Assembly (NCBI GenBank): GCA_964643255.1
Contig: CAZXSM010000047.1
Span: 1-17,465 of the forward strand
Length of the DNA stretch: 17,465 nucleotides
Reading direction: 5' to 3'
Source: JAAYRG01 sp964643255
GTDB lineage: Bacteria; Bacillota; Clostridia; Lachnospirales; Lachnospiraceae
This document shows, one piece after another, positions 7,603 to 14,918 of this stretch. Position numbers and translations under genes: made by a program. The notes under the pieces were generated by a model. That model ran no database searches. It had not been told where the DNA came from and saw nothing but the letters and a program-made list of their open reading frames with translations. Every line of letters begins with the position of its first letter. Position 1 is the stretch's first letter.

Positions 7603-7885
7603 AATCTTATCCTCTCCTTTATCTAGTTTTTCGACTTTTACCTTTATCTATGTTATGTGAAATTGATGTTTTAAGAACTTTTCCATTGCTTGAAAACTCA
7701 TTATTCATGTATTAACTCTTTTTCATATTTTCATATTTTCATTGCTGCATCTCTTCGCAAGTTTTTTAAATGCTAGCTTATAAGCACATTTTACCATGAT
7801 ATCCCTTTTGCAACAAGAAGGTAATATATATTCGTCAAATTCTTTTGATAGATATTCTTTGTATATTTCTTCTCATAAATGTTTA
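7603..7885. other. Intergenic stretch without a convincing gene
   Basis: It holds the pgpA ribosome binding site at its left end and otherwise AT-rich sequence. On the minus strand a 50-codon open stretch (7723-7872) reads in part KEYLSKEFDEYILPSCC and AYKLAFKKLAKRC. It looks codon-like but has no upstream start or ribosome binding site, and the only internal ATG leaves 24 codons. It could be another gene remnant. Confidence 0.4.
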
Positions 7886-7888
7886 TAA

Positions 7889-8083
7889 ACATTATACTTT
7901 GTCCCTGAATACCAAACTCTTAATGCTCTCTTAACTGAAATGTCAGGTTTCAATGATAATAAAGGAATTCTAGATATAGTAAAAGATAATCTTAACCTGC
8001 TAGATGAGATTTCTAAAATGTTACTGGAAAAGGAATCTATCAAGGGTGAAGATATAGATAACTTATGCCTAGAAATTATATAA
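7889..8083 (+). pseudogene. Relic of an FtsH-type AAA+ protease gene
   Basis: The plus-strand frame ending in TAA at 8081 contains EYQTLNALLTEMSGFNDNKGI (positions 7907-7969). This matches the FtsH segment after Walker B, EREQTLNQMLVEMDGF..N.GI. It is followed directly and in frame by DNLNLLDEISKMLLEKES and GEDIDNL, the pattern of the FtsH C-terminal helix (N..KL..IA..LL..ET....I..L). In an intact protein about 300 residues, including the arginine fingers and the HEXXH protease domain, lie between the two. The upstream side meets a stop at 7886-7888, and Walker A is absent. I read this as a dead fragment with an internal deletion; a hairpin that may once have ended the gene follows 3 nt later. 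Confidence 0.72.
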
Positions 8084-8086
8084 AAC

Positions 8087-8130
8087 AATGACCCAATTGT
8101 TAAAATCCCCCTTTTAACAATTGGGTCATT
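8087..8130. terminator. Perfect 19-bp hairpin, terminator of the GH16-GH5 operon
   Basis: Arms 8087-8105 and 8112-8130 are perfect reverse complements (AATGACCCAATTGTTAAAA on the left) around a 6-nt TCCCCC loop. On the minus strand the stem is followed by GTTTTATATAA, a fair T-run, 30 nt after the GH5 stop. It also lies directly after the protease relic on the plus strand. Confidence 0.8.
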
Positions 8131-8159
8131 ATTATTGTGACAAGCACTATTAAAAATGT

Positions 8160-9179
8160 TTATTGCATCCAAATTGATAGCAAACTATCACGGATTTCAT
8201 CATAATGCTCATCGATAAATCCAAAATCCATTTCTATATATGACCAAACAGCAAATCCAATATCATTTTGCTTAAATACATCATCTACATCCTTGAACCA
8301 GCGAAGTGTATCTTCTACAGGTGCTCTATCAATAACTCCAAATTCTCCACAGTAGAGGCCAACACCTGCCTTATCTGCAGCATCGATTGCCTCTTTTACC
8401 ATCTCTTCGATAAAAACCTTACCCATTTCTTGAGATTTTGCTCCTCTTACTACCTCTCCTTGGTATCCAAGAACCTTGGACTTTTCTTTATAATAGTCCA
8501 TAGATTCAGGATAGTGAATGGTTTCTTCTGGATCCATGTCTTTTACCCAGTAAGCCTTTTGGTGTGTAAAGAGCAAAGGTTCATAGAAGTGAAAGGTAAA
8601 TAGAATATTCTCATCTCGAGGAGGATCAAGCAGCTTCAAGGTTTTTACGCTATTCCACTGAATACCTCCGTATATAATGGTAGTATCAGATGTTATTTCT
8701 CTGATTTTTCCTACTGTTCTTTCAATTAAGTCGTTCCAGGCTGATGCATTTTCCTTTTCTACAACTTCATTTAATAACTCAAAGGCTACATGGTCATAAG
8801 AACCATAACGCTTTGCTATATTGTACCAAAGGTTTACAAATCGGTCTTGCAGTTCTTTATTTGTAAAAAGTTGATTAGCTGATGCATCACCAGCATCATT
8901 AAAATCATAGCCATAAGCCTTATGCAAATCAAGAATAATATTTAGCCCTGTCTCCTTACACCAATTAATAGTATCGGTCACATGAATAATATCTCTTTCA
9001 TTAGGTGTGCCATCCTTGTGTTCAAATACCTCATGATCAATAGGTAGACGAACATGGTCAAAGCCCCATTCTGCAATCCTTTTGATGTCTTCTTTACTTA
9101 TAAATGTTTCATAATGTTCTTTTGTATGGTCACACTGGGATAAGAATCCCCCCAAGTTAATGCCTCTGTCTAATTTCAT
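8160..9179 (-). CDS. Glycoside hydrolase family 5 (cellulase-type), no signal peptide
   Basis: A 339-residue TIM-barrel retaining glycosidase of the GH5 type. RGINLGGFLSQCD (5-17) opens the barrel. FDHVRLPIDHE (40-50) holds the conserved Arg, and LDLHKAYGYDF (83-93) the conserved His. The acid/base is Glu138 in FELLNEV and the nucleophile Glu279 in YCGEFGV; TFHFYEP (195-201) and the late FAVWSYIEMDFG strand also fit. No secretion signal is present, so it probably acts in the cytoplasm on imported beta-linked oligosaccharides. AGGAGG precedes the ATG. It follows the GH16 gene by 61 nt on the same strand. Exact substrate (cello- or laminari-oligosaccharide, or beta-glucoside) cannot be read from sequence. 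Confidence 0.9.
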   Translation of the reverse strand: MKLDRGINLGGFLSQCDHTKEHYETFISKEDIKRIAEWGFDHVRLPIDHEVFEHKDGTPNERDIIHVTDTINWCKETGLNIILDLHKAYGYDFNDAGDASANQLFTNKELQDRFVNLWYNIAKRYGSYDHVAFELLNEVVEKENASAWNDLIERTVGKIREITSDTTIIYGGIQWNSVKTLKLLDPPRDENILFTFHFYEPLLFTHQKAYWVKDMDPEETIHYPESMDYYKEKSKVLGYQGEVVRGAKSQEMGKVFIEEMVKEAIDAADKAGVGLYCGEFGVIDRAPVEDTLRWFKDVDDVFKQNDIGFAVWSYIEMDFGFIDEHYDEIRDSLLSIWMQ

Positions 9180-9240
9180 CTTTGTCCTCCTAATAAAATC
9201 AAGATATTATTAAATCTTACTCTAATAAAGTCCATTTGTG

Positions 9241-10680
9241 CTAGTCAATAATTTCAATGCGGATATTTTTTATACGTATTTCTGCCGTAGAATCTTGGGC
9301 TCCCATATTAAATTCTAATCGACCATTGTTATCATCTCTTTGTGTTACTTCAAAGTCATAAGTATATGTTTGCCAATCATTAGTTAATTCTAGGCTAGTA
9401 TCTTCTAGATAACGAATCCAGCCACCTGTTGGTGCAGAAACACAAGTAATCATTTCCCTTTCTTCAGCAGCCCATGCATCAAAAGTTAGTCTATAGTTTG
9501 TGCCTTCCATCATTGGTAAATCAGCTTGCACAAGTTGTACTGAATATTCTGCTGTTCCCATTTGTTCACTTGTGATAATTATTTCGCCATCTTCAATTCT
9601 TGCTGATCCCTCGCCACCTTCAAATAAAAGGAAAGACCAGTTTTCATCATCATCTAAAGGTTCCACTTGACTAAAGTCCCCGTTATGGATTAGATTTCCA
9701 TCTTCAGTTAATTGTCTAAAATTTGTTTCAGGCTTTTCAACATTTGTATCATATGATGGTTTTTGATATACCCTAACATAATCAATCATAAACTCTGCAT
9801 TATCAAAGTCTGTTGTCTCATCTGGATCCCCTGGCCATGTTCCCCCAACTGCTAGGTTCATTTGAACAAAGAACGTCTGATCAAAGGGTGCTGGATAAGG
9901 TTTTTCCTCTTCACCTTCAACTCTTGTAAACCAGTCATTTACAGTATGGTAGTGGTTTCCATCAATATAAAAACGCATTTCTCCTGGTTCCCATTCCACA
10001 CTATATTCATGGAAGTCTTCTGAAAATGATCCATTATCCAAAGTATATATACCCTGTTGTTCTGCATGAGGTTCTCCATAATGAACAGTACCATAAGCAA
10101 TATGAGTTTGGTTTCCCAAGACCTCCATAATATCGATTTCTCCACATTTTGGCCATTGGCCATAATAATCCTCATCTGTTGGCATCATCCATATAGCAGG
10201 CCATAATCCCTGTCCTTCTGGAGTCTTAGCTGAAACAACAACTTTTCCGTACATAAAATCAGTTTTGTTTTGCCCAGTGACTTTACCAGATGTGTAATAA
10301 TCATTTCCATTTTCATCCTTGGTCTTTATTGCTTTAAGAACAAGTTTGCCATCCCTTACAAAAATATTATCTGTGATTGTTGTATATTCTTGTAATTCTT
10401 CATTGGTCCATCCCGGCTCACGAGGCTCACGATTCCATTTGTTCACATCAAGCTCATCTTCGTCAAATTCATCACTCCATAAGAGGTTATAACCCTCAAT
10501 TTCAGGAGTTTCAGTCTTTGTTATGTTCTCAGTTTCTGATTCGTCTTCAGTCTTCTCTACAGATTCATCTACTACGGTTACCATATCACCAGTTTCCATG
10601 TCTTGTTCATTACTTCCACATGCTGTCATTAAAGCAAGTGTACATGTAAGTAAGATAAATACTTTCAACTTCTTTTTCAT
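9241..10680 (-). CDS. GH16 beta-glucanase lipoprotein with C-terminal carbohydrate-binding-like module
   Basis: A 479-residue surface enzyme. Residues 1-20 are a signal peptide with lipobox LMTAC (Cys21), followed by an acidic, threonine-rich linker to about 62. The GH16 domain spans about 63-308: WSDEFDEDELDVNKWN near the start, nucleophile Glu181 and acid/base Glu186 in GEIDIMEVLG, and the strands YSVEWEPGEMRFYIDG and FVQMNLAVGGTWPG. Such enzymes cut beta-1,3 or mixed beta-1,3/1,4-glucans internally. Residues about 328-479 (NGDFS at the start, YRLTFDAWA, WQTYTYDFEV, IRIKNIRIE at the end) look like a CBM4/9-type jelly-roll. GAGGGGG precedes the ATG. It is first in an operon with the GH5 gene and divergent from the AraC gene, its likely regulator. 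Confidence 0.93.
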   Translation of the reverse strand: MKKKLKVFILLTCTLALMTACGSNEQDMETGDMVTVVDESVEKTEDESETENITKTETPEIEGYNLLWSDEFDEDELDVNKWNREPREPGWTNEELQEYTTITDNIFVRDGKLVLKAIKTKDENGNDYYTSGKVTGQNKTDFMYGKVVVSAKTPEGQGLWPAIWMMPTDEDYYGQWPKCGEIDIMEVLGNQTHIAYGTVHYGEPHAEQQGIYTLDNGSFSEDFHEYSVEWEPGEMRFYIDGNHYHTVNDWFTRVEGEEEKPYPAPFDQTFFVQMNLAVGGTWPGDPDETTDFDNAEFMIDYVRVYQKPSYDTNVEKPETNFRQLTEDGNLIHNGDFSQVEPLDDDENWSFLLFEGGEGSARIEDGEIIITSEQMGTAEYSVQLVQADLPMMEGTNYRLTFDAWAAEEREMITCVSAPTGGWIRYLEDTSLELTNDWQTYTYDFEVTQRDDNNGRLEFNMGAQDSTAEIRIKNIRIEIID

Positions 10681-10820
10681 ATATAATAAACCCCCTCATA
10701 TATGTACGGCCTATCACCTTTTCTTTAAAATAAATTGTAAACCCTTGATTTAAGACCGTATCTATTGTTACTACAATTTAATTTTATGAAAAACTATTTA
10801 AAAATTATATCACTTTCATG

Positions 10821-10850
10821 TTGTTTTTTATACTTTTATGATATTATATT
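10821..10850 (+). promoter_or_regulatory. Candidate promoter of the AraC gene
   Basis: TTGTTT (10821-10826), an 18-bp spacer and TATATT (10845-10850, 5 of 6 to consensus), 27 nt before the preferred ATG. The intergenic stretch 10681-10877 must also hold the GH16 promoter and any AraC operators; I cannot place those with confidence. Confidence 0.4.
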
Positions 10851-10877
10851 GTTAACATATAATTATTGGAGGTCATG

Positions 10878-11633
10878 ATGAGCTTTAAAAAGGAGATTTT
10901 ATATAGAGAATATATACATAGAGAAAATGAAGTCTTAAGAGCACCATATAATCCAGAACTAGAGTTTTATTCTGCAATTAAATTAGGGGATGTTGAAAAG
11001 ACTCGTGAACTTTGTAAAGAACCCCTACACAAGAAAGAGGGGCTTGGTATGCTTTCTGAAAATCCTTTACAGAATTTAAAATACCATTTTACGGTCACAG
11101 CAGCTATGGTTGCTAGATATTGTATTGAAGGTGGAATGGATTTATCTGAGGCCTATGGTCTTAGTGATCTTTATATTCTTAAGGCTGATAAGTGTAGAAC
11201 TATTGAAGACATATCTTCCCTTCACTCCATTATGTGTGAAGACTATGCCAAACATATGAAAAATCTACGAAAGAATAAGGTTTGTTCTCTTCATATTGCA
11301 AGGTGCATCGACTATATATATGATCACCTCCATACTCGTATTACTGTTGATCAATTGGTAGAACTAACAGGTCTTAGTCAGTCATATCTGTCACGATTAT
11401 TTATAAAAGAAGTTGGCAGCTCTATCAGTCAATACATTCAGTACTGCAAGATAGAAACTGCCAAAAATATGCTTATTTATTCTGATTATTCTTCAGCACA
11501 AATTGCTGCCACATTAGCATTCTCAAATCAGAGTTATTTTAATAAAGTATTTAAAACACATACCGGAATGACACCTCTTGAATATCGAGAAACAAATTTT
11601 CGCTCTACAAATATTAATGGGAGGAAAAGTTAA
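10878..11633 (+). CDS. AraC-family transcriptional regulator
   Basis: A 251-residue regulator. The C-terminal 100 residues hold the two AraC helix-turn-helix units: ITVDQLVELTGLSQSYLSRLF and YSSAQIAATLAFSNQSYFNKVF, then HTGMTPLEYRE. The N-terminal 140 residues are helical, with NPLQNLKYHFTVTAAMVARY and LSEAYGLSDLYI, a type common in clostridial AraC proteins. They are not a cupin or a response-regulator receiver, and the ligand is unknown. The start at 10878 is chosen because GGAGG (10868-10872) lies 5 nt before it; an ATG at 10875 is too close, and a TTG at 10866 is part of the Shine-Dalgarno region. It is divergent from the GH16-GH5 operon, which it probably controls. Confidence 0.92.
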   Translation: MSFKKEILYREYIHRENEVLRAPYNPELEFYSAIKLGDVEKTRELCKEPLHKKEGLGMLSENPLQNLKYHFTVTAAMVARYCIEGGMDLSEAYGLSDLYILKADKCRTIEDISSLHSIMCEDYAKHMKNLRKNKVCSLHIARCIDYIYDHLHTRITVDQLVELTGLSQSYLSRLFIKEVGSSISQYIQYCKIETAKNMLIYSDYSSAQIAATLAFSNQSYFNKVFKTHTGMTPLEYRETNFRSTNINGRKS

Positions 11634-11646
11634 AAACTTAATAGGC

Positions 11647-11714
11647 CTATAACTTAAGCTCTTTAAGTCTAGGAAACAAGATATCTTCCTTTAACTCTAT
11701 TAATTCTAGTATAT
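11647..11714 (-). CDS. C-terminal end of an unidentified gene cut by the assembly gap (partial)
   Basis: Reading the minus strand out of the gap, one frame is open to TAG at 11647-11649 and encodes ILELIELKEDILFPRLKELK followed by a final Leu. The composition (alternating Leu and charged residues, a helical end) is what one expects of a real C-terminus, and the other two minus frames are less protein-like. It ends 13 nt from the convergent AraC stop, leaving no other feature here. It would be third in the operon after the two MFS genes. Too short to name; being next to sugar transporters, it may be a carbohydrate enzyme, but that is a guess. Confidence 0.45.
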
Positions 11715-11814
11715 NNNNNNNNNNNNNNNNNNNNNNNNNNNNNNNNNNNNNNNNNNNNNNNNNNNNNNNNNNNNNNNNNNNNNNNNNNNNNNNNNNNNNN
11801 NNNNNNNNNNNNNN
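11715..11814. other. Assembly gap of 100 N
   Basis: Exactly 100 N, the usual placeholder for a scaffold gap of unknown length. A minus-strand reading frame enters it from the left and the MFS gene ends 6 bases to its right, so coding sequence is almost certainly missing. Confidence 0.98.
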
Positions 11815-11819
11815 AAAAC

Positions 11820-13079
11820 CTAAGTCTTAGTAGATTTCTCTTTGTTATGATTGTTAAAAAGTATTAAAACCAAAAACATTAAGATTGGAAATACTATAGC
11901 TGATAATATACCTGTCTTTAATCTTGCCTGTGCTAGTGGTACATTTTCTCCTAATAAAATCTCTAAAGGCCTGCTAACCACTTGTATCTTGTCTGCAACA
12001 AATCCTGCAACCCAAGGGCCAACAGATGCTCCTAAGTCACCCATTACAGCTAAGGCACCAAACATTATTGTTCCTCCATAGGGTAATCTAGCAGAAGTTA
12101 AACTAATCGTGCCTGGCCACATAAGTCCAACTGATACACCTGTAAATGCACAAGCAAATAGTGAAAATATAGGGTTTCTAGCAAACACAGCAATACTATA
12201 GCAAACAATACAAAGGGCTGAACTAGCTATTAAAGTTTTTCTTAAGTCAATAACGTGACCTTTAAATCCATAAAAAACTCTAGTAAGTCCCATAAAAGCA
12301 GCAAACAGACAAGGTCCTAATATATCTCCCACAACCTTGCTTATCTGTAAACCTTCCTGGACAAATATCGACGACCACTGTGACATAGTAAGTTCAGATG
12401 CCCCTGCACATGCCATTAATATTAATGCAACCCTAAAATATTTATTGGTCATCAATTCTTTAAATGACATAGCTTTATTTTCATCCTTTACTAAAGGAAC
12501 TATAGGAACTTTGGAGAACAATACTGAATTAACCAAAGGAATAAGTGACCAAATAATAGGAATAACAAACCAGTATTTATTTCCTAAGAACCACAACAAA
12601 ATCGTTGTAAGCAAAACAACCCCTACTTGACCCCAACAGTAAAAAGAATGTAGGAGACTCATTGAGGATGCCTTTTTCTCACCTGGAAGGGCTTCTACTA
12701 TTGGGCTAACAAGAACCTCTATGGTTCCACCGCCAATGGCATATAAAATAACTGCAATAGATATGCCAATATATGAATTGTTTGCAATATTAGGCAGTAT
12801 TCCTAAAAACATAAGACCAAGTGTAGCACATATATGTCCAAATACTATTGTTACCCTATAACCTATTCTGTCAGCATATTTTGCCACAATAATATCAGTT
12901 ACTAACTGTACACCAAAATTTAGAAATACGATTCTTCCTAGTTGTTCATAGTTTAAATTAAAATACTCTCTAAATACTATAAATAACAAAGGAGCAAGAT
13001 TATTTACTATTGCTTGAGTTATATATCCTATATAAGAAGCATACCTTGTATGTTTATATGTAAATCTACTTCTAGTCAT
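11820..13079 (-). CDS. MFS transporter (sugar or oligosaccharide type)
   Basis: A 419-residue membrane protein with about 12 hydrophobic helices in two halves and a short charged central loop (about 196-210). The loop after helix 2 has the MFS motif A region as KYADRIGYR (67-75). GGGTIEVLVSPIVEALPGEKKASSMSLLHSFYCWGQVG in the first half resembles FucP-type and related carbohydrate permeases. The C-terminus is complete (TAG at 11820-11822, six bases from the gap). AAAGGGA serves as ribosome binding site. It lies 91 nt after the other MFS gene on the same strand and is probably cotranscribed. The substrate is unknown; neighbouring glycosidases suggest sugars. Confidence 0.87.
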   Translation of the reverse strand: MTRSRFTYKHTRYASYIGYITQAIVNNLAPLLFIVFREYFNLNYEQLGRIVFLNFGVQLVTDIIVAKYADRIGYRVTIVFGHICATLGLMFLGILPNIANNSYIGISIAVILYAIGGGTIEVLVSPIVEALPGEKKASSMSLLHSFYCWGQVGVVLLTTILLWFLGNKYWFVIPIIWSLIPLVNSVLFSKVPIVPLVKDENKAMSFKELMTNKYFRVALILMACAGASELTMSQWSSIFVQEGLQISKVVGDILGPCLFAAFMGLTRVFYGFKGHVIDLRKTLIASSALCIVCYSIAVFARNPIFSLFACAFTGVSVGLMWPGTISLTSARLPYGGTIMFGALAVMGDLGASVGPWVAGFVADKIQVVSRPLEILLGENVPLAQARLKTGILSAIVFPILMFLVLILFNNHNKEKSTKT

Positions 13080-13170
13080 TGTATGTTTCCCTTTCTTTTT
13101 CTTCTTTTCTCTTATTGTTTATTTTTGTTTATAATTTATCCAAAATAGCTGCAAGAATTTAACTTTCTTT

Positions 13171-14439
13171 TTAAACTTTAGCTTTTCTTCCCTCATTATG
13201 ATAGTAAGCCGCTGTTGCGCCCATACCTAACAATAAAATCACAATAGATAAGATAAAAGGTAATGTTCTTGATATATCACTTAACCGTCCAGCTATATAT
13301 CCAAATGGTATACTTATAAACATTACTACTGTCTGTAATAAGCCCATAATAGTTGACCTATCTACAGGATCAGCATTAATTGCCACCAAAGATTCTCTAA
13401 GTGTCATTAAAACAGAATGTCCTAATGTTTCAAAAATAATAGATACAAACAGCATTATATATCCAACTGCATTAGCTTGTGGAATCGATACAAGAATAAT
13501 ACAACTTATAATATAACTTAAAAAAGCTCCATATAACGGCACCTTTAAATTAGATTGCTTCATATTTGAAATTATAGTGAAAAACATAATAATAGCTAAA
13601 ACACTTTTAAGCATCGGAAATATTGGAAGTAGTTCGTTTGGAACTCCTATTCTTCTAGATGCAATTATTTGCCAAAAGGTAGTTCCTACCATAAAAACTA
13701 TCTCTACAAATATGCTTATCACCAGAGCAAACTTTATACCTCTTGAACTAGTCATTTTCTTAACTACACCCTTGTATCCTGATAGAATGTCCTTAAGTGA
13801 TTTATCTTTAGTTTCCTCCATCTTAATCTTACCGATCTTAGTTTCTGTAGATATCCTATATAATATTATGATTTTTGCAGCCATAACAACAAAAGCATTA
13901 ATATATAAGATTCTAATTGCTGGTACTAAAGTTAATTTCGATACCAAAATTGAAGATATAGGTGCAAATAAGGCTGACATATTAGCTGCTATAGTTATTA
14001 AGGAATGTATTTTTGTTGTTTTGTCCTTCGGAGCATCTTCAATTAGTAAACAACCCCAAGCTACAGTTGTAACTCTCATACTACCATTGAGTAAGGCAGC
14101 CACAACAAAAAACCAAAATCCTTGGCTAGATGCCCATATAAGAGATGGAATACACCATCCTATGAAATCAAATACGGCAGTGCTTTTTCTTCTTCCCATT
14201 TTATCATTAATTGCCCCTGATAAAAATGCAAATATCATTTGAGAAAACAAATATATAGATGTTACTATACCTACTTCTGTATCAGTCAGTCCCAAGGCTA
14301 ACATAAATACTGATGCATATGGAAGACATAGATTCATTGAGAGTCCCCACATAGGTTCAGTGTATACACAAGCCCGAGGATTGCCTTCTAACTCAATTAA
14401 TGTTTTCACAAGTGGATTTTTCTTTAGTCTTTCTTTCAT
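13171..14439 (-). CDS. MFS transporter
   Basis: A 422-residue 12-helix membrane protein, not closely similar to its neighbour at 11820-13079. It starts with about 30 polar residues (LVKTLIELEGNPRACVYTEP) before the first helix. Motif A is clear as GAINDKMGRRKS (75-86), with a charged central loop near 195-235. An in-frame repeat of motif A is absent from the second half, where the loop reads IAGRLSDISR. AAAGGTG is the likely ribosome binding site. It is first gene of a minus-strand operon with the second MFS gene, and its leader carries a terminator-like hairpin. Substrate not predictable from sequence. Confidence 0.85.
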   Translation of the reverse strand: MKERLKKNPLVKTLIELEGNPRACVYTEPMWGLSMNLCLPYASVFMLALGLTDTEVGIVTSIYLFSQMIFAFLSGAINDKMGRRKSTAVFDFIGWCIPSLIWASSQGFWFFVVAALLNGSMRVTTVAWGCLLIEDAPKDKTTKIHSLITIAANMSALFAPISSILVSKLTLVPAIRILYINAFVVMAAKIIILYRISTETKIGKIKMEETKDKSLKDILSGYKGVVKKMTSSRGIKFALVISIFVEIVFMVGTTFWQIIASRRIGVPNELLPIFPMLKSVLAIIMFFTIISNMKQSNLKVPLYGAFLSYIISCIILVSIPQANAVGYIMLFVSIIFETLGHSVLMTLRESLVAINADPVDRSTIMGLLQTVVMFISIPFGYIAGRLSDISRTLPFILSIVILLLGMGATAAYYHNEGRKAKV

Positions 14440-14459
14440 TCAACCCCACACCTTTCTCT

Positions 14460-14507
14460 AAAAAGGTATGAAAATGAGCATTTCGCTCATATCTTCATAC
14501 CTTTTTT
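14460..14507 (-). terminator. Terminator-like hairpin in the MFS leader
   Basis: The sequences AAAAAGGTATGAA..ATGAGC (14460-14479) and GCTCAT..CTTCATACCTTTTT (14485-14506) pair with a small internal bulge and a 5-nt loop. On the minus strand the stem ends in CATACC followed by TTTTT, then the ribosome binding site and the MFS start 21 nt on. It also has a T-run on the plus strand, but no plus-strand gene ends here. The position, between a good -10 element and the start codon, fits transcription attenuation. Confidence 0.6.
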
Positions 14508-14571
14508 ACCCGCAAATTTTATTATTGATATACATTTTTGTGACTTGTTATATATTTGAATAGCTCCCACA

Positions 14572-14580
14572 ATTATATCA
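14572..14580 (-). promoter_or_regulatory. Extended -10 promoter for the MFS operon
   Basis: TGATATAAT on the minus strand: a perfect TATAAT with the TGn extension. The -35 region is weak (TGGTTA at 17 nt), as is common with extended -10 promoters. It predicts a leader of about 125 nt that includes the hairpin at 14460-14507. Confidence 0.5.
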
Positions 14581-14589
14581 TAGATAATT

Positions 14590-14795
14590 CTTATTAACCA
14601 CATACTATTTCAACCAATATGTCTAATAATTTACACAAATTTATTCTCTTATTAATATAATATATATGGATTTTGTCTTTTTATATATAATATTACAATT
14701 TATGTTAATTACTATGCTGTTCGTTAAATTTAATTATATATATTCACTAATTTATACAAAGAGTTACTTTTTTAATTGTTAAATATAAATAACAC
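14590..14795. other. AT-rich intergenic stretch
   Basis: Middle of the 479-base divergent spacer between the MFS operon and the DUF1349 gene. It is very AT-rich with runs of TATATA and contains no open frame, hairpin or RNA motif that I can support. Confidence 0.6.
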
Positions 14796-14824
14796 TTGAG
14801 TTGTTTAGGAATAAAATATATAAT
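14796..14824 (+). promoter_or_regulatory. Promoter of the DUF1349 gene
   Basis: TTGAGT (14796-14801), a 17-bp spacer and a perfect TATAAT (14819-14824). It predicts transcription from about 14831 and a leader of about 88 nt ending in AGGAGG (14906-14911), 7 nt before the ATG. Confidence 0.65.
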
Positions 14825-14846
14825 ATATATTGAATCAATATATATT
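14822..14846. promoter_or_regulatory. Perfect 25-bp palindrome across the DUF1349 transcription start, likely operator
   Basis: AATATATATTGA (14822-14833), one central A, TCAATATATATT (14835-14846): both 12-nt arms are exact reverse complements. It overlaps the end of the -10 element and the predicted start point, the classic place for a repressor dimer. The AT-rich context makes short palindromes common, but a perfect 12+12 with the mixed core TTGA-A-TCAA is less expected. The cognate regulator is not known. Confidence 0.5.
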
Positions 14847-14918
14847 CAATAAATCTATAACAATAAATATTCACACAACATAACTAATTAATACTTAACA
14901 TTAAGAGGAGGTTATTTT

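Noticed and set aside
7873..8172. Minus-strand 99-codon frame downstream of the GH5 gene
   Set aside because: It is antisense to the protease relic, runs through the terminator hairpin, overlaps the GH5 end and has no ribosome binding site.
10705..10760. TACGG at 10705-10709 and CCGTA at 10756-10760 as possible AraC half-sites
   Set aside because: Only five matching bases at a spacing of 46; AraC sites are normally longer direct repeats, so chance is likely.
11641..11668. Small palindromes (ATAGGCCTAT and ACTTAA-GCTCT-TTAAGT) after the AraC gene as a terminator
   Set aside because: Stems are short, there is no T-run, and the stretch overlaps a more convincing reading frame coming out of the gap.
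13577..14242. Plus-strand 221-codon open frame inside the MFS gene
   Set aside because: It is antisense to a clear 12-helix transporter and has no family features.
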